Assembly: GCF_052113705.1 (NCBI RefSeq)
Contig: NZ_JBGQOG010000001.1
Location: 186,001 to 250,000, forward strand
Origin: JBGQOG01 sp052113705
GTDB taxonomy: Bacteria; Pseudomonadota; Alphaproteobacteria; Rhodobacterales; Rhodobacteraceae
DNA: 64,000 nt
Direction of reading: 5' to 3'
A model generated the notes under the pieces. It saw only the letters and a program-made list of their open reading frames with translations, made no database searches and had not been told where the DNA came from. Below, piece after piece: positions 1 to 8,108 of this stretch; the first letter of the stretch is position 1, and every line of letters begins with the position of its first letter. Made by a program: the position numbers and the translations under genes.

Positions 1-2070
1 GCGCTGCTGGGAGGGGCACCGCTGGCGGTGGCAGATCCGCTGATTGGTGTGACGCGCAACAGTTTCGGGATGCCCGGCCTGATCGACATGCCAAGCGCCG
101 AAGCGCGGCCCGATGGCACCCTGGGGGCCACCGTCTTCAATTTCAACGGCACCACCCGCGGCACGTTCTCGTTCCAGATCGTGCCCCGCCTGTCGGCCAG
201 CCTGCGCTACTCGCTGGTGCCGGGGCTGATGCCAGGGAATGAGGATCTCTACGACCGCTCCTTTGACATGCAGTTCCAGCTGATGGATGAGGGCCCGATT
301 CGTCCCGCCATCGCCATCGGCCTGCGCGACATTGTCGGCACCGGGGTTTACTCGTCAGAATATATCGTCGCCACCAAATCAATCGGTCCGCGCCTGCGGG
401 TGACCGGGGGTCTGGGTTGGGGGCGCCTCGGCAGCACCGGCGCCATCGGCAGTTTCGGCGCGCGCGAGCCCTATGATTTCAGCTCGACCGGCGGCAAGTT
501 CAACGCAGGCCAATGGTTCAAGGGCGATTTTGCGCCCTTCGCCGGTGTGGCCTATATGCTGAACGACAAAGTGACGCTGAAGGCCGAATATTCCTCGGAC
601 GGCTATGACCGCGAAACGGCGGTCGGCGAGATGAAGGCCAAAAGCCAGCTGAACTTTGCGGTGGATTACCGGTTCAACGACAACGTCAATGTCACCGGCT
701 ATTACATGTACGGCAACAAGGTGGGCCTGCAGTTCAACCTGAACATCGACCCGCGCAAACCGCCCTTCCCCTCCGGCATCGAGACCGCGCCGCAGCCGGT
801 TCTGCCGCGCCCCAGCCGTGCCGCCGATCCCGAGGGATGGGCGGGCACCTGGAGCGAGGACCCGACCGCGCGTCCCGCCATTCAGAACGCCGCCGCCGCC
901 GCCCTGGCCAAAGACGGTCAGATCATCGAATCCATGTCGCTCAGCGCCACCCGTGCGGAAGTGCGGGTGAGCAACGAGACCTATGGTGCCGAGCCGCAGG
1001 CTCTGGGCCATACCGCCCGCATCCTGACCCGCGCGCTGCCGCCGTCGGTTGAAACCATCGTGATCACCCCGGTCACCCGTGGCATTCCCGCCTCCTCCAT
1101 CACCTTCCGGCGCAGCGATCTGGAATCGATGGAGAATGGCAATTCCTATGACCTGCTGCCCCGCATCGGCATCTCGGATTCCCGCGCCGCGGGCACCGAA
1201 GAGCTGCACCTGACCGAGGGTCTGTTCCCGCGGTTCAAATGGGCGCTGACCCCCTATGCCGAAGCCTCGATCTTTGACCCGGATGATCCGTTCCGCATCG
1301 ACCTCGGGTTGACGCTGGCGGGCAGCTATGAATTCCGCCCCGGTCTGGTCCTGTCGGGCGCGATCAACCAGCGCGCCATTGGCAATCTGAGCGACAGCAC
1401 CCGGGTCTCGGACAGCACCGTCTACCATGTGCGCTCGGATCTGGTCGAATATCAAAAGCGCGGCGATCTGGCGATCCAGAACCTGCAGCTGGCCTGGTAT
1501 GGCCACCCTGCCGAGAACGTCTATTCCCGCGTGACCGTGGGTCTTCTGGAACGGATGTATGGCGGTATCTCGACCGAAATCCTGTGGAAGCCCGTGGACA
1601 GCCGCCTCGCGCTCGGGGTGGAGCTGAACTATGTGCAGCAGCGCGGCTTTGACCAGCGCTTCGACTTCCGTGATTACCGCACGGCCACAGGGCATGCTTC
1701 GGTCTATTATGACATCGGCGCGGGCTTCAACACCGAGCTGGACGTGGGCCGCTATCTGGCCAAGGACTGGGGCGCCACGCTCACCGTTGACCGGGAATTC
1801 TCGAACGGCTGGCGCGTGGGTGCCTTTGCCACCGTGACCGACATGTCGGCAGACGACTTTGGTGAAGGCTCCTTCGACAAAGGCATCCGCGTCACCATCC
1901 CGGTGGCCTGGACCACGGGCAAGCCCTCGGTGAACAAGGTTAATACGGTCATCCGGCCGCTGAACCGCGATGGCGGGGCGCGTCTGGACGTTGATGGCCG
2001 CCTCTATGACACGATCCGTCAGGCGCATACCGGCGATCTTTATGACAGCTGGGGGAGATTCTGGCGATGA
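1..2070 (+). CDS. yjbH: YjbH-family outer-membrane exopolysaccharide protein (5' end outside window)
   Basis: This matches the YjbH family (DUF940), predicted outer-membrane beta-barrel proteins encoded with YjbE/F/G in exopolysaccharide operons; their exact role is not established. The frame is open from base 1 and its first residues read ALLGGAPLAVA followed by DPL, the end of a signal peptide with an A-V-A cleavage site, so the true start lies upstream and the GTG at 28 is an internal codon. About 689 residues are visible, near the family length of roughly 700. The body is rich in alternating hydrophobic and aromatic residues, as expected of a barrel. It overlaps the next gene (YjbF lipoprotein) by 4 bases, so the two are translationally coupled. 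The family call is from memory of sequence style and context. Confidence 0.8.
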   Translation, partial: ALLGGAPLAVADPLIGVTRNSFGMPGLIDMPSAEARPDGTLGATVFNFNGTTRGTFSFQIVPRLSASLRYSLVPGLMPGNEDLYDRSFDMQFQLMDEGPIRPAIAIGLRDIVGTGVYSSEYIVATKSIGPRLRVTGGLGWGRLGSTGAIGSFGAREPYDFSSTGGKFNAGQWFKGDFAPFAGVAYMLNDKVTLKAEYSSDGYDRETAVGEMKAKSQLNFAVDYRFNDNVNVTGYYMYGNKVGLQFNLNIDPRKPPFPSGIETAPQPVLPRPSRAADPEGWAGTWSEDPTARPAIQNAAAAALAKDGQIIESMSLSATRAEVRVSNETYGAEPQALGHTARILTRALPPSVETIVITPVTRGIPASSITFRRSDLESMENGNSYDLLPRIGISDSRAAGTEELHLTEGLFPRFKWALTPYAEASIFDPDDPFRIDLGLTLAGSYEFRPGLVLSGAINQRAIGNLSDSTRVSDSTVYHVRSDLVEYQKRGDLAIQNLQLAWYGHPAENVYSRVTVGLLERMYGGISTEILWKPVDSRLALGVELNYVQQRGFDQRFDFRDYRTATGHASVYYDIGAGFNTELDVGRYLAKDWGATLTVDREFSNGWRVGAFATVTDMSADDFGEGSFDKGIRVTIPVAWTTGKPSVNKVNTVIRPLNRDGGARLDVDGRLYDTIRQAHTGDLYDSWGRFWR

Positions 2071-2780
2071 TGACGCATCCGCGGCCCGGCACACGGGCCC
2101 TGCGGTGGGCGCTGGCGGCAACGCTGGTCCTCTCTGCCTGCGGCAATGACACCAACAAGACCGAGAATGCTCAGGTGGCAGGCGGCGTGATCCGCGATGT
2201 TGTGGCACTGGTCACGCCGAAAAAGGCCCCGGACGAGACGAAGGCCGTCGCCGGCGACGATGAGGCCCTCGCCCAGGCTGCCCTGCGCTCGCTCAAGACG
2301 CCTGCGATGATCGCGACGATCGAAAGCACCGGCAGCCGCAGCGTGCTGGGGATGATCGGCGAAAACGGCACGATGCGCACCTATGCCACGCCCACGCAGC
2401 AGGCGATGATTTTCCGGCAGGGCATTCTGGTCGGCACCCGCGGCCTCGGCCATGACATGATGTCCGCCGAGGTGGATGCGGTGGCGCAGCTGATCCGCGA
2501 ACGCCGCGCGGGGACGGTGCCGGTCACCCTGCGCTACCTCGATGGTCTGGGGCTGGAGCGGCCGCTGCCGGTGACCTGCACGGTCAGCACTGGCGCGGAA
2601 CAGGCCTTTGACTTTGCGGGCAGCCATTGGCAGGGCCAGCAGGTCATTCAGACCTGCACCGACAATGGTGCGAATTTCACCAACAACTACGTGGTCAGTG
2701 CCAGCGGCGATATCTTGCTGTCACGCCAATGGATTGGCCCGAACCTGGGGTATGTGACGCTGCGGGTTGTCCGCCTCTGA
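2067..2780 (+). CDS. yjbF: YjbF/GfcB-family lipoprotein
   Basis: Predicted lipoprotein of the YjbF (GfcB/YmcC) family, the usual partner of YjbH in polysaccharide operons. The 237-residue product starts with a basic N-region and a hydrophobic stretch ending in the lipobox L-S-A-C, with the lipidated cysteine at residue 25; the residue after it is Gly, which suggests outer-membrane sorting. The ATG overlaps the TGA of the upstream yjbH in an ATGA arrangement. A strong hairpin with a T-run follows 32 bases after the stop, so this is the last gene of the operon. The remainder has no motif I can assign beyond the family resemblance. Confidence 0.75.
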   Translation: MMTHPRPGTRALRWALAATLVLSACGNDTNKTENAQVAGGVIRDVVALVTPKKAPDETKAVAGDDEALAQAALRSLKTPAMIATIESTGSRSVLGMIGENGTMRTYATPTQQAMIFRQGILVGTRGLGHDMMSAEVDAVAQLIRERRAGTVPVTLRYLDGLGLERPLPVTCTVSTGAEQAFDFAGSHWQGQQVIQTCTDNGANFTNNYVVSASGDILLSRQWIGPNLGYVTLRVVRL

Positions 2781-2812
2781 GCAGGCCCTGAACCGGCCGG
2801 AGCCCAGATATG

Positions 2813-2847
2813 AAAAAGCCCCGTCCCTTGTGGAGCGGGGCTTTTTT
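2813..2847 (+). terminator. Rho-independent terminator of the yjbH-yjbF operon
   Basis: An 11-base arm AAAAAGCCCCG (2813-2823) pairs with CGGGGCTTTTT (2836-2846), followed by one more T. The A and T runs on either side make it potentially bidirectional, but its position just after yjbF fits termination on the plus strand. Confidence 0.85.
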
Positions 2848-2914
2848 CTGTTGCGCCGCGCCGTCTGCCGGCGGCGCCTGGCACCCTGCCCGCATGTCCG
2901 GACGTCAGATAAAA

Positions 2915-2948
2915 GTAAGGCCGGAAAGCTTGCGCTTTCCGGCCAAAA
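2915..2948 (-). terminator. Terminator of the small secreted-protein gene
   Basis: A perfect 10-bp stem GGCCGGAAAG (2919-2928) / CTTTCCGGCC (2935-2944) with a 6-base loop lies 23 bases past the stop of the gene ending at 2971. On the minus strand it is followed by a T-rich stretch (TTACTTTTA). Confidence 0.75.
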
Positions 2949-2970
2949 GATCCCTGCGGGACCCTAGCGA

Positions 2971-3165
2971 TTAGCTGTCCGAAGCAACGGCAGCGATCAC
3001 GCCCAGCAGCAGCAGAGCCGGAACGATCAGGCCAGCGTTCGAGGACGAGCCGTTGTCTTCAACAACGACCGGGGTCGCTTCGACGACCGGGGCAACGTAG
3101 CCACCAGCGAACGAGGCGCCAGCGGTCATGGTCAGGGCGATAGCGAGAGTAGCGATTTTTTTCAT
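2971..3165 (-). CDS. Small secreted protein of unknown function (64 aa)
   Basis: A short orphan gene. The start at 3165 is chosen because GGAG lies about 7 bases upstream and the product then begins with a textbook signal peptide (MKKIATLAIALTMTAGASFA). The mature part is only about 44 residues: a Val/Pro/Glu-rich stretch, a short Gly-Ser-Ser-Ser-Asn linker and a C-terminal hydrophobic segment rich in Leu, Ala and Val (about 15 residues) ending in ASDS. This suggests a periplasmic peptide with a membrane tail. A frame open further upstream adds 19 unlikely residues. It has its own terminator and a long AT-rich leader, so it is probably a monocistronic, well-expressed gene. I do not know its function. 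Confidence 0.75.
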   Translation of the reverse strand: MKKIATLAIALTMTAGASFAGGYVAPVVEATPVVVEDNGSSSNAGLIVPALLLLGVIAAVASDS

Positions 3166-3279
3166 GGTGTGCTCCGTCTTTACTGTGGAAGGCCGTCGCA
3201 TTCGACAGCATCGAAGCGACATTTACATAAAGACATGGGATTGCAAAGGGGAATTCGCAGCGAAGAATCGGCGGATTGT

Positions 3280-3296
3280 TAAACTGTTGCAGTTTA
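3280..3296. promoter_or_regulatory. Perfect palindrome, candidate operator
   Basis: TAAACTG-TTG-CAGTTTA has 7-base perfect arms around a 3-base centre, in AT-rich DNA 115-131 bases upstream of the 64-residue secreted protein. The arms are too short for a terminator and there is no T-run. A dimeric regulator could bind here; I cannot name one. Confidence 0.35.
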
Positions 3297-3390
3297 GCCA
3301 GCACCCTTGCCGCACCGCAGCATAATTCCGTCAATAAAGACAGGGGTTTCACGACAAAACCAATAGAGGAAGCTGAAATAAAACAATAAT

Positions 3391-3412
3391 TTCGGACGGA
3401 ACCGTTTCCGTC
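3391..3412 (-). terminator. Probable terminator of zur-znuC-znuB
   Basis: GACGGAA (3395-3401) and TTCCGTC (3406-3412) form a 7-bp stem with a 4-base loop, 60 bases after the znuB stop. On the minus strand it is followed by a T-rich tract (ATTATTGTTTTATTT). Confidence 0.55.
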
Positions 3413-3471
3413 GCCCGCGCGTTTCCTCCGGTGAAGGCCTGTCCTCACCCGCGCGGGCCCGATGGGGAAAT

Positions 3472-4260
3472 TTACCTTTTCAACCGGCCGATCAGCAATG
3501 CTCCGCCGAAGAGCACCGATGCGCCGGTCACGATCGACGGACCCGCAGGCGTGTCAAATTGCAACGAAGCCGCGAGCCCCGCCAAGACCGACAATGCCCC
3601 CGCAATCGTCGCGCCCAGCGCCATCTCTTCGGGCGTGCGCGCGAACTGCCGGGCGGTGGCGGCCGGCACGATCAACAGGGCGGCAATCAGCAGCGACCCG
3701 ACGATCTTGATCGCGACCGCCACCACCAGCGCCAGGGCAAGAACCAGCACCAGACGCTCGCGCCGCGGATCATGTCCGGCGGCGACAGCCAGGTCTTCGT
3801 TCAATGTGGTGGTCAACAGGGCCTGCCAGCGCCAGATCAGCAGCGCGAGCACCAGCACCGCGCCCCCCCAGACCACCGCCAGATCCGTGCGGCTGACCGC
3901 GAGGATGTCCCCGAACAACCAGGCTGAAAGATCGACCCGCACGCCGGTGAGGAAAGACGCGGCCACCAGACCCACCGCCAGCGCCGAATGCGCGAGCACG
4001 CCCAGCGTGGTGTCCATCGCATGCCCGCGCCCGGCCAGCCCCGCCACCGTCACCGCCATCGCCAAAGCCACCGCCAATGTCCCGACATAGACAGACACCC
4101 CGAACCCCAGCGACAGCGCCACGCCCAGAATCGCTGCATGGGCGGTGGCATCGCCAAAATAGGCCATGCGCCGCCAGACGACAAAGGCCCCCAGCGGCCC
4201 TGTTGCCAGCGTGACCCCCACCCCAGCCAGCGCCGCCCGCAGCAAGAAGTCATCAAACAT
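3472..4260 (-). CDS. znuB: Zinc ABC transporter permease ZnuB
   Basis: Inner-membrane permease of the ABC-3 family that carries Zn2+ into the cytoplasm with ZnuA and ZnuC. The 262-residue product is almost entirely hydrophobic, with about seven to eight predicted membrane segments. It carries family landmarks such as the early GPLGAFVVWRRMAYFGDATAH segment and GSLLIAALLIVPAATAR near residue 195. Its start overlaps the end of znuC by 8 bases, and it is the last gene of a zur-znuC-znuB operon. The assignment to zinc rather than manganese rests on the linked zur gene, the His-rich ZnuA and the Zur boxes. Confidence 0.92.
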   Translation of the reverse strand: MFDDFLLRAALAGVGVTLATGPLGAFVVWRRMAYFGDATAHAAILGVALSLGFGVSVYVGTLAVALAMAVTVAGLAGRGHAMDTTLGVLAHSALAVGLVAASFLTGVRVDLSAWLFGDILAVSRTDLAVVWGGAVLVLALLIWRWQALLTTTLNEDLAVAAGHDPRRERLVLVLALALVVAVAIKIVGSLLIAALLIVPAATARQFARTPEEMALGATIAGALSVLAGLAASLQFDTPAGPSIVTGASVLFGGALLIGRLKR

Positions 4261-5089
4261 GGCGGTGCTCCGTCGGGGTTAGCGCTGGCTCATGGCCGCT
4301 GTGATCATGCAGAACAGGCGCCGCTGCACCGCCGACTCCGCCCACCGCATGGGCGTGATCATGCGGATGCGCGCAGTTCTCATCATGTTCGTGATCGTGC
4401 AAATGTTGATAGAGCGCGAGTGCGCCCCCCGTGCCCAGCCCGAACAGCGCCCGGTATTCCGGCGCCGCGCGGACCACTGTCGGGGTGCCCTCGCAGCAGA
4501 TATGCCCGTTCAGACAGATCACCCGGTCCGAGGCCGACATCACCACATGCAGATCATGGCTGACCATCAGCACCGCACAGCCGCTGTCGCGGCGCAGCTC
4601 CTCGATCAATTTGTAAAATGCCGCCGTGCCGGGCTGGTCCAGCCCCTGCGTCGGCTCATCCAGAATCAGCAGCTGCGGCTCGGCCAACAGGGCCCGCGCC
4701 AGCATCACCCGCTGCAACTGCCCGCCCGAGAGGCCCGCCATCGGCCGCCGCTCAAGGCCCGCCACCCCGGTCCGCTCCAGCGCCGCCCCGGCGGCATGGT
4801 CGCTCACCCGCTTGGGCAGCGACAAAAAACGCCGCACGGTGAGCGGCAGGCTGGCATCAATATGCAGCTTTTGCGGCACGTAGCCGATGCGCAACCCGGC
4901 CTGGCGCTGCACCTCACCCTCGGCGCCCCGCTCGGCACCGATCAACGCCTTGATCAGCGTCGATTTTCCGGATCCGTTCGGCCCGACAACGGTGACAATC
5001 TCGCCGGGGTCGATGGCAAAGTTCACCCCGGCCAGAACCACTTGCCCGCCGTGACTGACGGTCAGGCCGCGCGCCTGCAGCAGGCTCAT
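4253..5089 (-). CDS. znuC: Zinc ABC transporter ATP-binding protein ZnuC, with His-rich C-terminus
   Basis: ATPase that powers zinc import through ZnuB. The start at 5089 is chosen because its ATG overlaps the zur TGA (ATGA) and gives MSLLQARGLTV, the normal beginning of an ABC protein. Visible motifs are Walker A GPNGSGKST (residues 36-44), the signature LSGGQLQR and Walker B LLILDEPTQGLD. The last 50 residues are unusual: a run rich in His and Asp (HDHEHDENCAHPHDHAHA, then HDHSGHE and EHRHV) that could bind zinc at the cytoplasmic side. The product is 278 residues, somewhat longer than the family because of this tail. Confidence 0.93.
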   Translation of the reverse strand: MSLLQARGLTVSHGGQVVLAGVNFAIDPGEIVTVVGPNGSGKSTLIKALIGAERGAEGEVQRQAGLRIGYVPQKLHIDASLPLTVRRFLSLPKRVSDHAAGAALERTGVAGLERRPMAGLSGGQLQRVMLARALLAEPQLLILDEPTQGLDQPGTAAFYKLIEELRRDSGCAVLMVSHDLHVVMSASDRVICLNGHICCEGTPTVVRAAPEYRALFGLGTGGALALYQHLHDHEHDENCAHPHDHAHAVGGVGGAAAPVLHDHSGHEPALTPTEHRHV

Positions 5090-5604
5090 GCCGGGGCCTC
5101 CACCGGAGCCGCGGGTGCGGCCAGACAGACCGGGCACAGGCCCAGCGCCTCAATATTGACCCGCTCCACCACAAAGCCCAGATCCGCCGCCGCCCCTTCC
5201 AGCGCGCTGCGCACCGGTGCCGCCGGCGCCTCGGCCACGCTGTTGCACTGACGGCAGATCAAGAACACCGGCGCATGATCCTCGCCCGGATGCATGCAGG
5301 CGGCAAAGGCGTTCAGCCGCCGGATCCGGTGGGCCAAGCCATTCTCGACCAGAAACTCCAGCGCGCGGTACGCCACGGGGGGCTGTTTGCCGTAACCTTC
5401 GGCCCCCAGCCGCTCGAGCACCTCATAGGCCCCGAGGGCGCGGTGCTCCTCCAGCAAGATCTCCAGCGCGCGCCGGCGCACCGGCGTCATCCGGCCGCCA
5501 TTCTGCGCAATCACCGCTTCGGCACGCGCCAGAACACCGCCGGTGCAATGGCTGTGATCATGCGCGGAAAAGGCCAGTTCGGGCGTCGCGTCGGGATGCG
5601 TCAT
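5086..5604 (-). CDS. zur: Zinc uptake regulator Zur (Fur family)
   Basis: Zinc-sensing repressor of zinc uptake genes. The 172-residue product has the Fur-family winged-helix part (MTPVRRRALEILLEEHRALGAYEVLERL, then PPVAYRALEFLVENGLAHRI) and the two CxxC pairs of the structural zinc site (CRQC and CPVC). The GYGKQPPVAYRALEFL motif is closer to Zur than to Fur or Mur. The N-terminus carries an extra HDHSHC patch. No Shine-Dalgarno sequence precedes the ATG; one Zur-like palindrome overlaps the start codon itself, which implies autoregulation or leaderless translation. It heads the operon with znuC and znuB and is divergent from znuA. Confidence 0.93.
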   Translation of the reverse strand: MTHPDATPELAFSAHDHSHCTGGVLARAEAVIAQNGGRMTPVRRRALEILLEEHRALGAYEVLERLGAEGYGKQPPVAYRALEFLVENGLAHRIRRLNAFAACMHPGEDHAPVFLICRQCNSVAEAPAAPVRSALEGAAADLGFVVERVNIEALGLCPVCLAAPAAPVEAPA

Positions 5605-5618
5605 GTTATTTTATCACA
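5604..5618. promoter_or_regulatory. Zur box 1 (overlaps zur start codon)
   Basis: TGTTATTTTATCACA fits the palindrome TGTTA-N5-TAACA with one mismatch. Its first base is the A of the zur ATG on the minus strand, so binding would block zur itself. It lies 27 bases centre to centre from box 2. Confidence 0.65.
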
Positions 5619-5630
5619 TTTCTCTTGACC

Positions 5631-5645
5631 TGTTACAGTATAACA
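5631..5645. promoter_or_regulatory. Zur box 2 with znuA promoter
   Basis: TGTTACAGTATAACA matches TGTTA-N5-TAACA exactly in both arms and resembles the known enterobacterial Zur operator. A TTGACC -35-like hexamer lies directly upstream (5625-5630) and a weak TACAAA -10 directly downstream (5646-5651), so a bound repressor would cover the core promoter of znuA. Confidence 0.8.
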
Positions 5646-5688
5646 TACAAAAGCCTGCCCCAAGATGCAACAACTCCCCGGAGATCCC

Positions 5689-6795
5689 ATGCCGCTGCCG
5701 TATCACCCTCAGCCCGTCCTCGCCCGCCTTGCCTGCAGCGCAGCACTGGCCCTGCCGCTCTGGGCGGGTGCCGCCGCCGCAGAAGTGCCGCAGGTGGTGA
5801 CCGACATCCCCCCGGTGCAATCCCTGGTGGCGATGGTGATGGGCGATCTCGGCACGCCCGGGGTCTTGTTGCCGCAGGGCGGTGATCCACACAGCTATCA
5901 GCTGCGGCCCAGCCAGGCGCGCGATCTGAGCGAGGCCGGGCTGGTGGTCTGGGTCGGGCCGGAACTGACCCCCTGGCTGGACCGCGCGCTGACGAATGTT
6001 ACCAGCAGCGGCACCACGCAACTGGGCCTGCTGGCCACCCCCGGCACGATCTTGCGCGCATTTGCCGAGGATTCGCCCGAAACGGCAGAGCTGGCCGAAG
6101 AAGCGGCCGACGCACAAAGCGCAGACGGCGCGGGCGGTGGTCATGACCACGATCACGCGGACGACCACGACCACGCGCATGACCACGCCGATGACCACAC
6201 GCACGATCATGACCACGATCACGACCACGACCACGCGGAGGATCACGGGCACGATCACGGGCATGACCATGGCTTCCGCGATCCGCATGCCTGGCTCGAC
6301 CCGCAAAACGCGCAGGTCTGGCTGCGCCAGATCGCTGAAACCCTCGGGCAGATCGACCCCGAACATGCCGCGCTTTATGCGCAGAATGCTCTGGTTGCCT
6401 CGGAACGTCTGGCCACCCTCGACAGCACGCTGCAGGCCGAACTCGCGCCGGTGCGCGACAAACCGTTTCTGGTCAGCCATGATGCCTACCGGTATTTTGT
6501 GGCGCATTACGGCCTGACGCAGGGCGGCACGATTTCGCTGGGGGATGCGGCGGCACCGGGTGCGGCGCGGCTGAGCCGCCTACGGGGTGAAATGCAAGCT
6601 GCCCGCGCCGTTTGCGCTTTCCCGGAGGCCAATCACGACCCCAAGCAGATGGCGCAGCTGATCGAGGGGACGCCCGTCCGCCAAGGGGCTGCGATCGACC
6701 CGGCGGGCAGCACCCTCACCCCCGGCGCCGACCTTTATGAACGGCTGCTGAAGGAAATGGCGAGCGCCCTGCGCGACTGCCTCAGCGCCGGGTAA
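5689..6795 (+). CDS. znuA: Zinc ABC transporter periplasmic binding protein ZnuA
   Basis: High-affinity periplasmic Zn2+ receptor for ZnuBC. The start at 5689 is preferred over the ATG at 5665 because CGGAG lies 5 bases before it. A signal peptide covers about residues 1-32 (ending in AGAAAA). The three conserved zinc ligands are seen in GGDPHSYQ, DPHAWLDP and SHDAYRYF, and the fourth acidic position in FPEANHD. Between the first two is a very long loop, nearly all His and Asp (encoded at about 6142-6271), the mark of zinc-specific ZnuA proteins. The gene is alone on the plus strand, divergent from zur-znuCB, under Zur box 2. Length is 368 residues. Confidence 0.95.
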   Translation: MPLPYHPQPVLARLACSAALALPLWAGAAAAEVPQVVTDIPPVQSLVAMVMGDLGTPGVLLPQGGDPHSYQLRPSQARDLSEAGLVVWVGPELTPWLDRALTNVTSSGTTQLGLLATPGTILRAFAEDSPETAELAEEAADAQSADGAGGGHDHDHADDHDHAHDHADDHTHDHDHDHDHDHAEDHGHDHGHDHGFRDPHAWLDPQNAQVWLRQIAETLGQIDPEHAALYAQNALVASERLATLDSTLQAELAPVRDKPFLVSHDAYRYFVAHYGLTQGGTISLGDAAAPGAARLSRLRGEMQAARAVCAFPEANHDPKQMAQLIEGTPVRQGAAIDPAGSTLTPGADLYERLLKEMASALRDCLSAG

Positions 6796-6977
6796 TCCGC
6801 GCCATGGGCCCGTCCCGCATCGGCGGGCCGAACCTGCCGTTGCGCCATGCTTGATCCCCGGCGCCAGACCCTGTCTTATGGGCGCCGGAACGGCCTTGGG
6901 AGCAAGCGCCGCATGAGGGTAACACCGCGCGCCGCCACACAAGACGGCGGCAGGGCGCGGGGCAAAGGCAGGGCAGG
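6796..6977. other. Intergenic region between znuA and galM
   Basis: Two GC-rich inverted repeats are present: GGCCCG (6807-6812) with CGGGCC (6824-6829), and a perfect CCGGCGCC (6858-6865) with GGCGCCGG (6881-6888) around a 15-base loop. Neither has a T-run. They may act as a terminator for znuA or as an operator for galM. Confidence 0.35.
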
Positions 6978-8105
6978 ATGAAAACGACAGGTGAGGGCGC
7001 CATCCCGGCCGCCCATGGGGCAATCGCTGCGCCAGATCAAAACGGCGCCGATATCCGGCCCTTTGGCCAGCTGAGCGATGGGCGGGAGGTCAGCGTCATC
7101 ACCCTGACCGACGGTGAGTTGCGGGTGCGCATCCTCACCCTCGGGGCTATTTTGCAGGATCTGCGGCTGGCCGGGGTCAGCTGGCCACTCGTGCTCGGCT
7201 CAGACCTTCTGGCGGCCTATGAAGGGCCGGTCGGCTGGTTCGGCGCGGTGGTGGGCCCGGTGGCCAACCGGCTGCGGGGGGCGCGTGCCCCGCTGAACGG
7301 CGCAGAGCTGCAATTTGTCGCCAACAATGGCGCTGCCGTCCTGCACGGCGGCCCCGTCGGCACCTCGGGCCGGATCTGGACGGTGGAAGCCGCCAGCCCC
7401 GCGCATGTGGTGCTGCGGCTTGAGCTGGCGGATGGCACCGAAGGCTTTCCCGGCAACCGGGTGATCCGCGCCGAATACCGCATCCTGCCGCCCGACCGCC
7501 TGCAATTGCGGCTGACCGCCGAGACCGACGCCCCGACGCTGATGAACCTCGCGCATCATCCCTATTGGGCACTGGACGGGGCCCGCGGCACCGAGACCCT
7601 GACGCTGCAGGTGGCGGCGGATCATTTCCTGCCCGTCGATGATGCCATCCTGCCCACCGGAGAGATTCGCGCCGTGACGGGGATGCGGGATCTGCGCCAG
7701 GGGCGCGGCATGTCGGATTTGCCAGCGCTCGACCACAATTACTGCCTGATGCCCGGCGGTCCGGGGGCGGCGACCACGCGCACGCTGACGCCTGCCGCGC
7801 GGCTGACCGGCGCCCGGGGCGTGTCGCTGGAGATTGCCACCACGGCGCCCGGCCTGCAGATCTACGACGGCGCGCATGTGAACACCGCCCCCTTCCCCGG
7901 CCTGATGGGCACACCCTATGGCCCCGGCGCGGGTGTCGCCCTCGAGGCGCAGCTTTGGCCTGATGCGCCGCATCACGCGGATTTTCCGTCCATTTCGATG
8001 CTTCCGGAAAGTTCGTGGGAACAGGTGACGGAATACCGCCTGACGCGCGTAGAAGCAGAAGGACAGATTCCGCGCGCGCGGACCGACCCAGATCAAGCGG
8101 AGTGA
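6978..8105 (+). CDS. galM: Aldose 1-epimerase (galactose mutarotase)
   Basis: Interconverts alpha and beta anomers of aldohexoses in the cytoplasm. The 375-residue product has the mutarotase landmarks in order: a VVGPVANR motif (the family's GR-x-ANR region), VLHGG with the first active-site His, NLAHHPYW with the catalytic His, and VALEAQLWPDAPHHADFPS with the catalytic Glu, followed by a C-terminal beta-sandwich strand. The ATG is preceded by AGGGCAGG. It is followed 3 bases later by a MarR/GbsR-like regulator, so the two form an operon. The N-terminal 25 residues before RPFG are longer than usual and may mean a later true start. Confidence 0.88.
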   Translation: MKTTGEGAIPAAHGAIAAPDQNGADIRPFGQLSDGREVSVITLTDGELRVRILTLGAILQDLRLAGVSWPLVLGSDLLAAYEGPVGWFGAVVGPVANRLRGARAPLNGAELQFVANNGAAVLHGGPVGTSGRIWTVEAASPAHVVLRLELADGTEGFPGNRVIRAEYRILPPDRLQLRLTAETDAPTLMNLAHHPYWALDGARGTETLTLQVAADHFLPVDDAILPTGEIRAVTGMRDLRQGRGMSDLPALDHNYCLMPGGPGAATTRTLTPAARLTGARGVSLEIATTAPGLQIYDGAHVNTAPFPGLMGTPYGPGAGVALEAQLWPDAPHHADFPSISMLPESSWEQVTEYRLTRVEAEGQIPRARTDPDQAE

Positions 8106-8108
8106 AGC

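Larger units (their letters stand above)
3166..3471. other. AT-rich intergenic region (306 bp)
   Basis: No gene is supported here. The region is clearly more AT-rich than its surroundings and holds a palindromic element (3280-3296), presumably the promoter region of the small secreted-protein gene, and a terminator-like hairpin for znuB (3391-3412). Confidence 0.6.
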
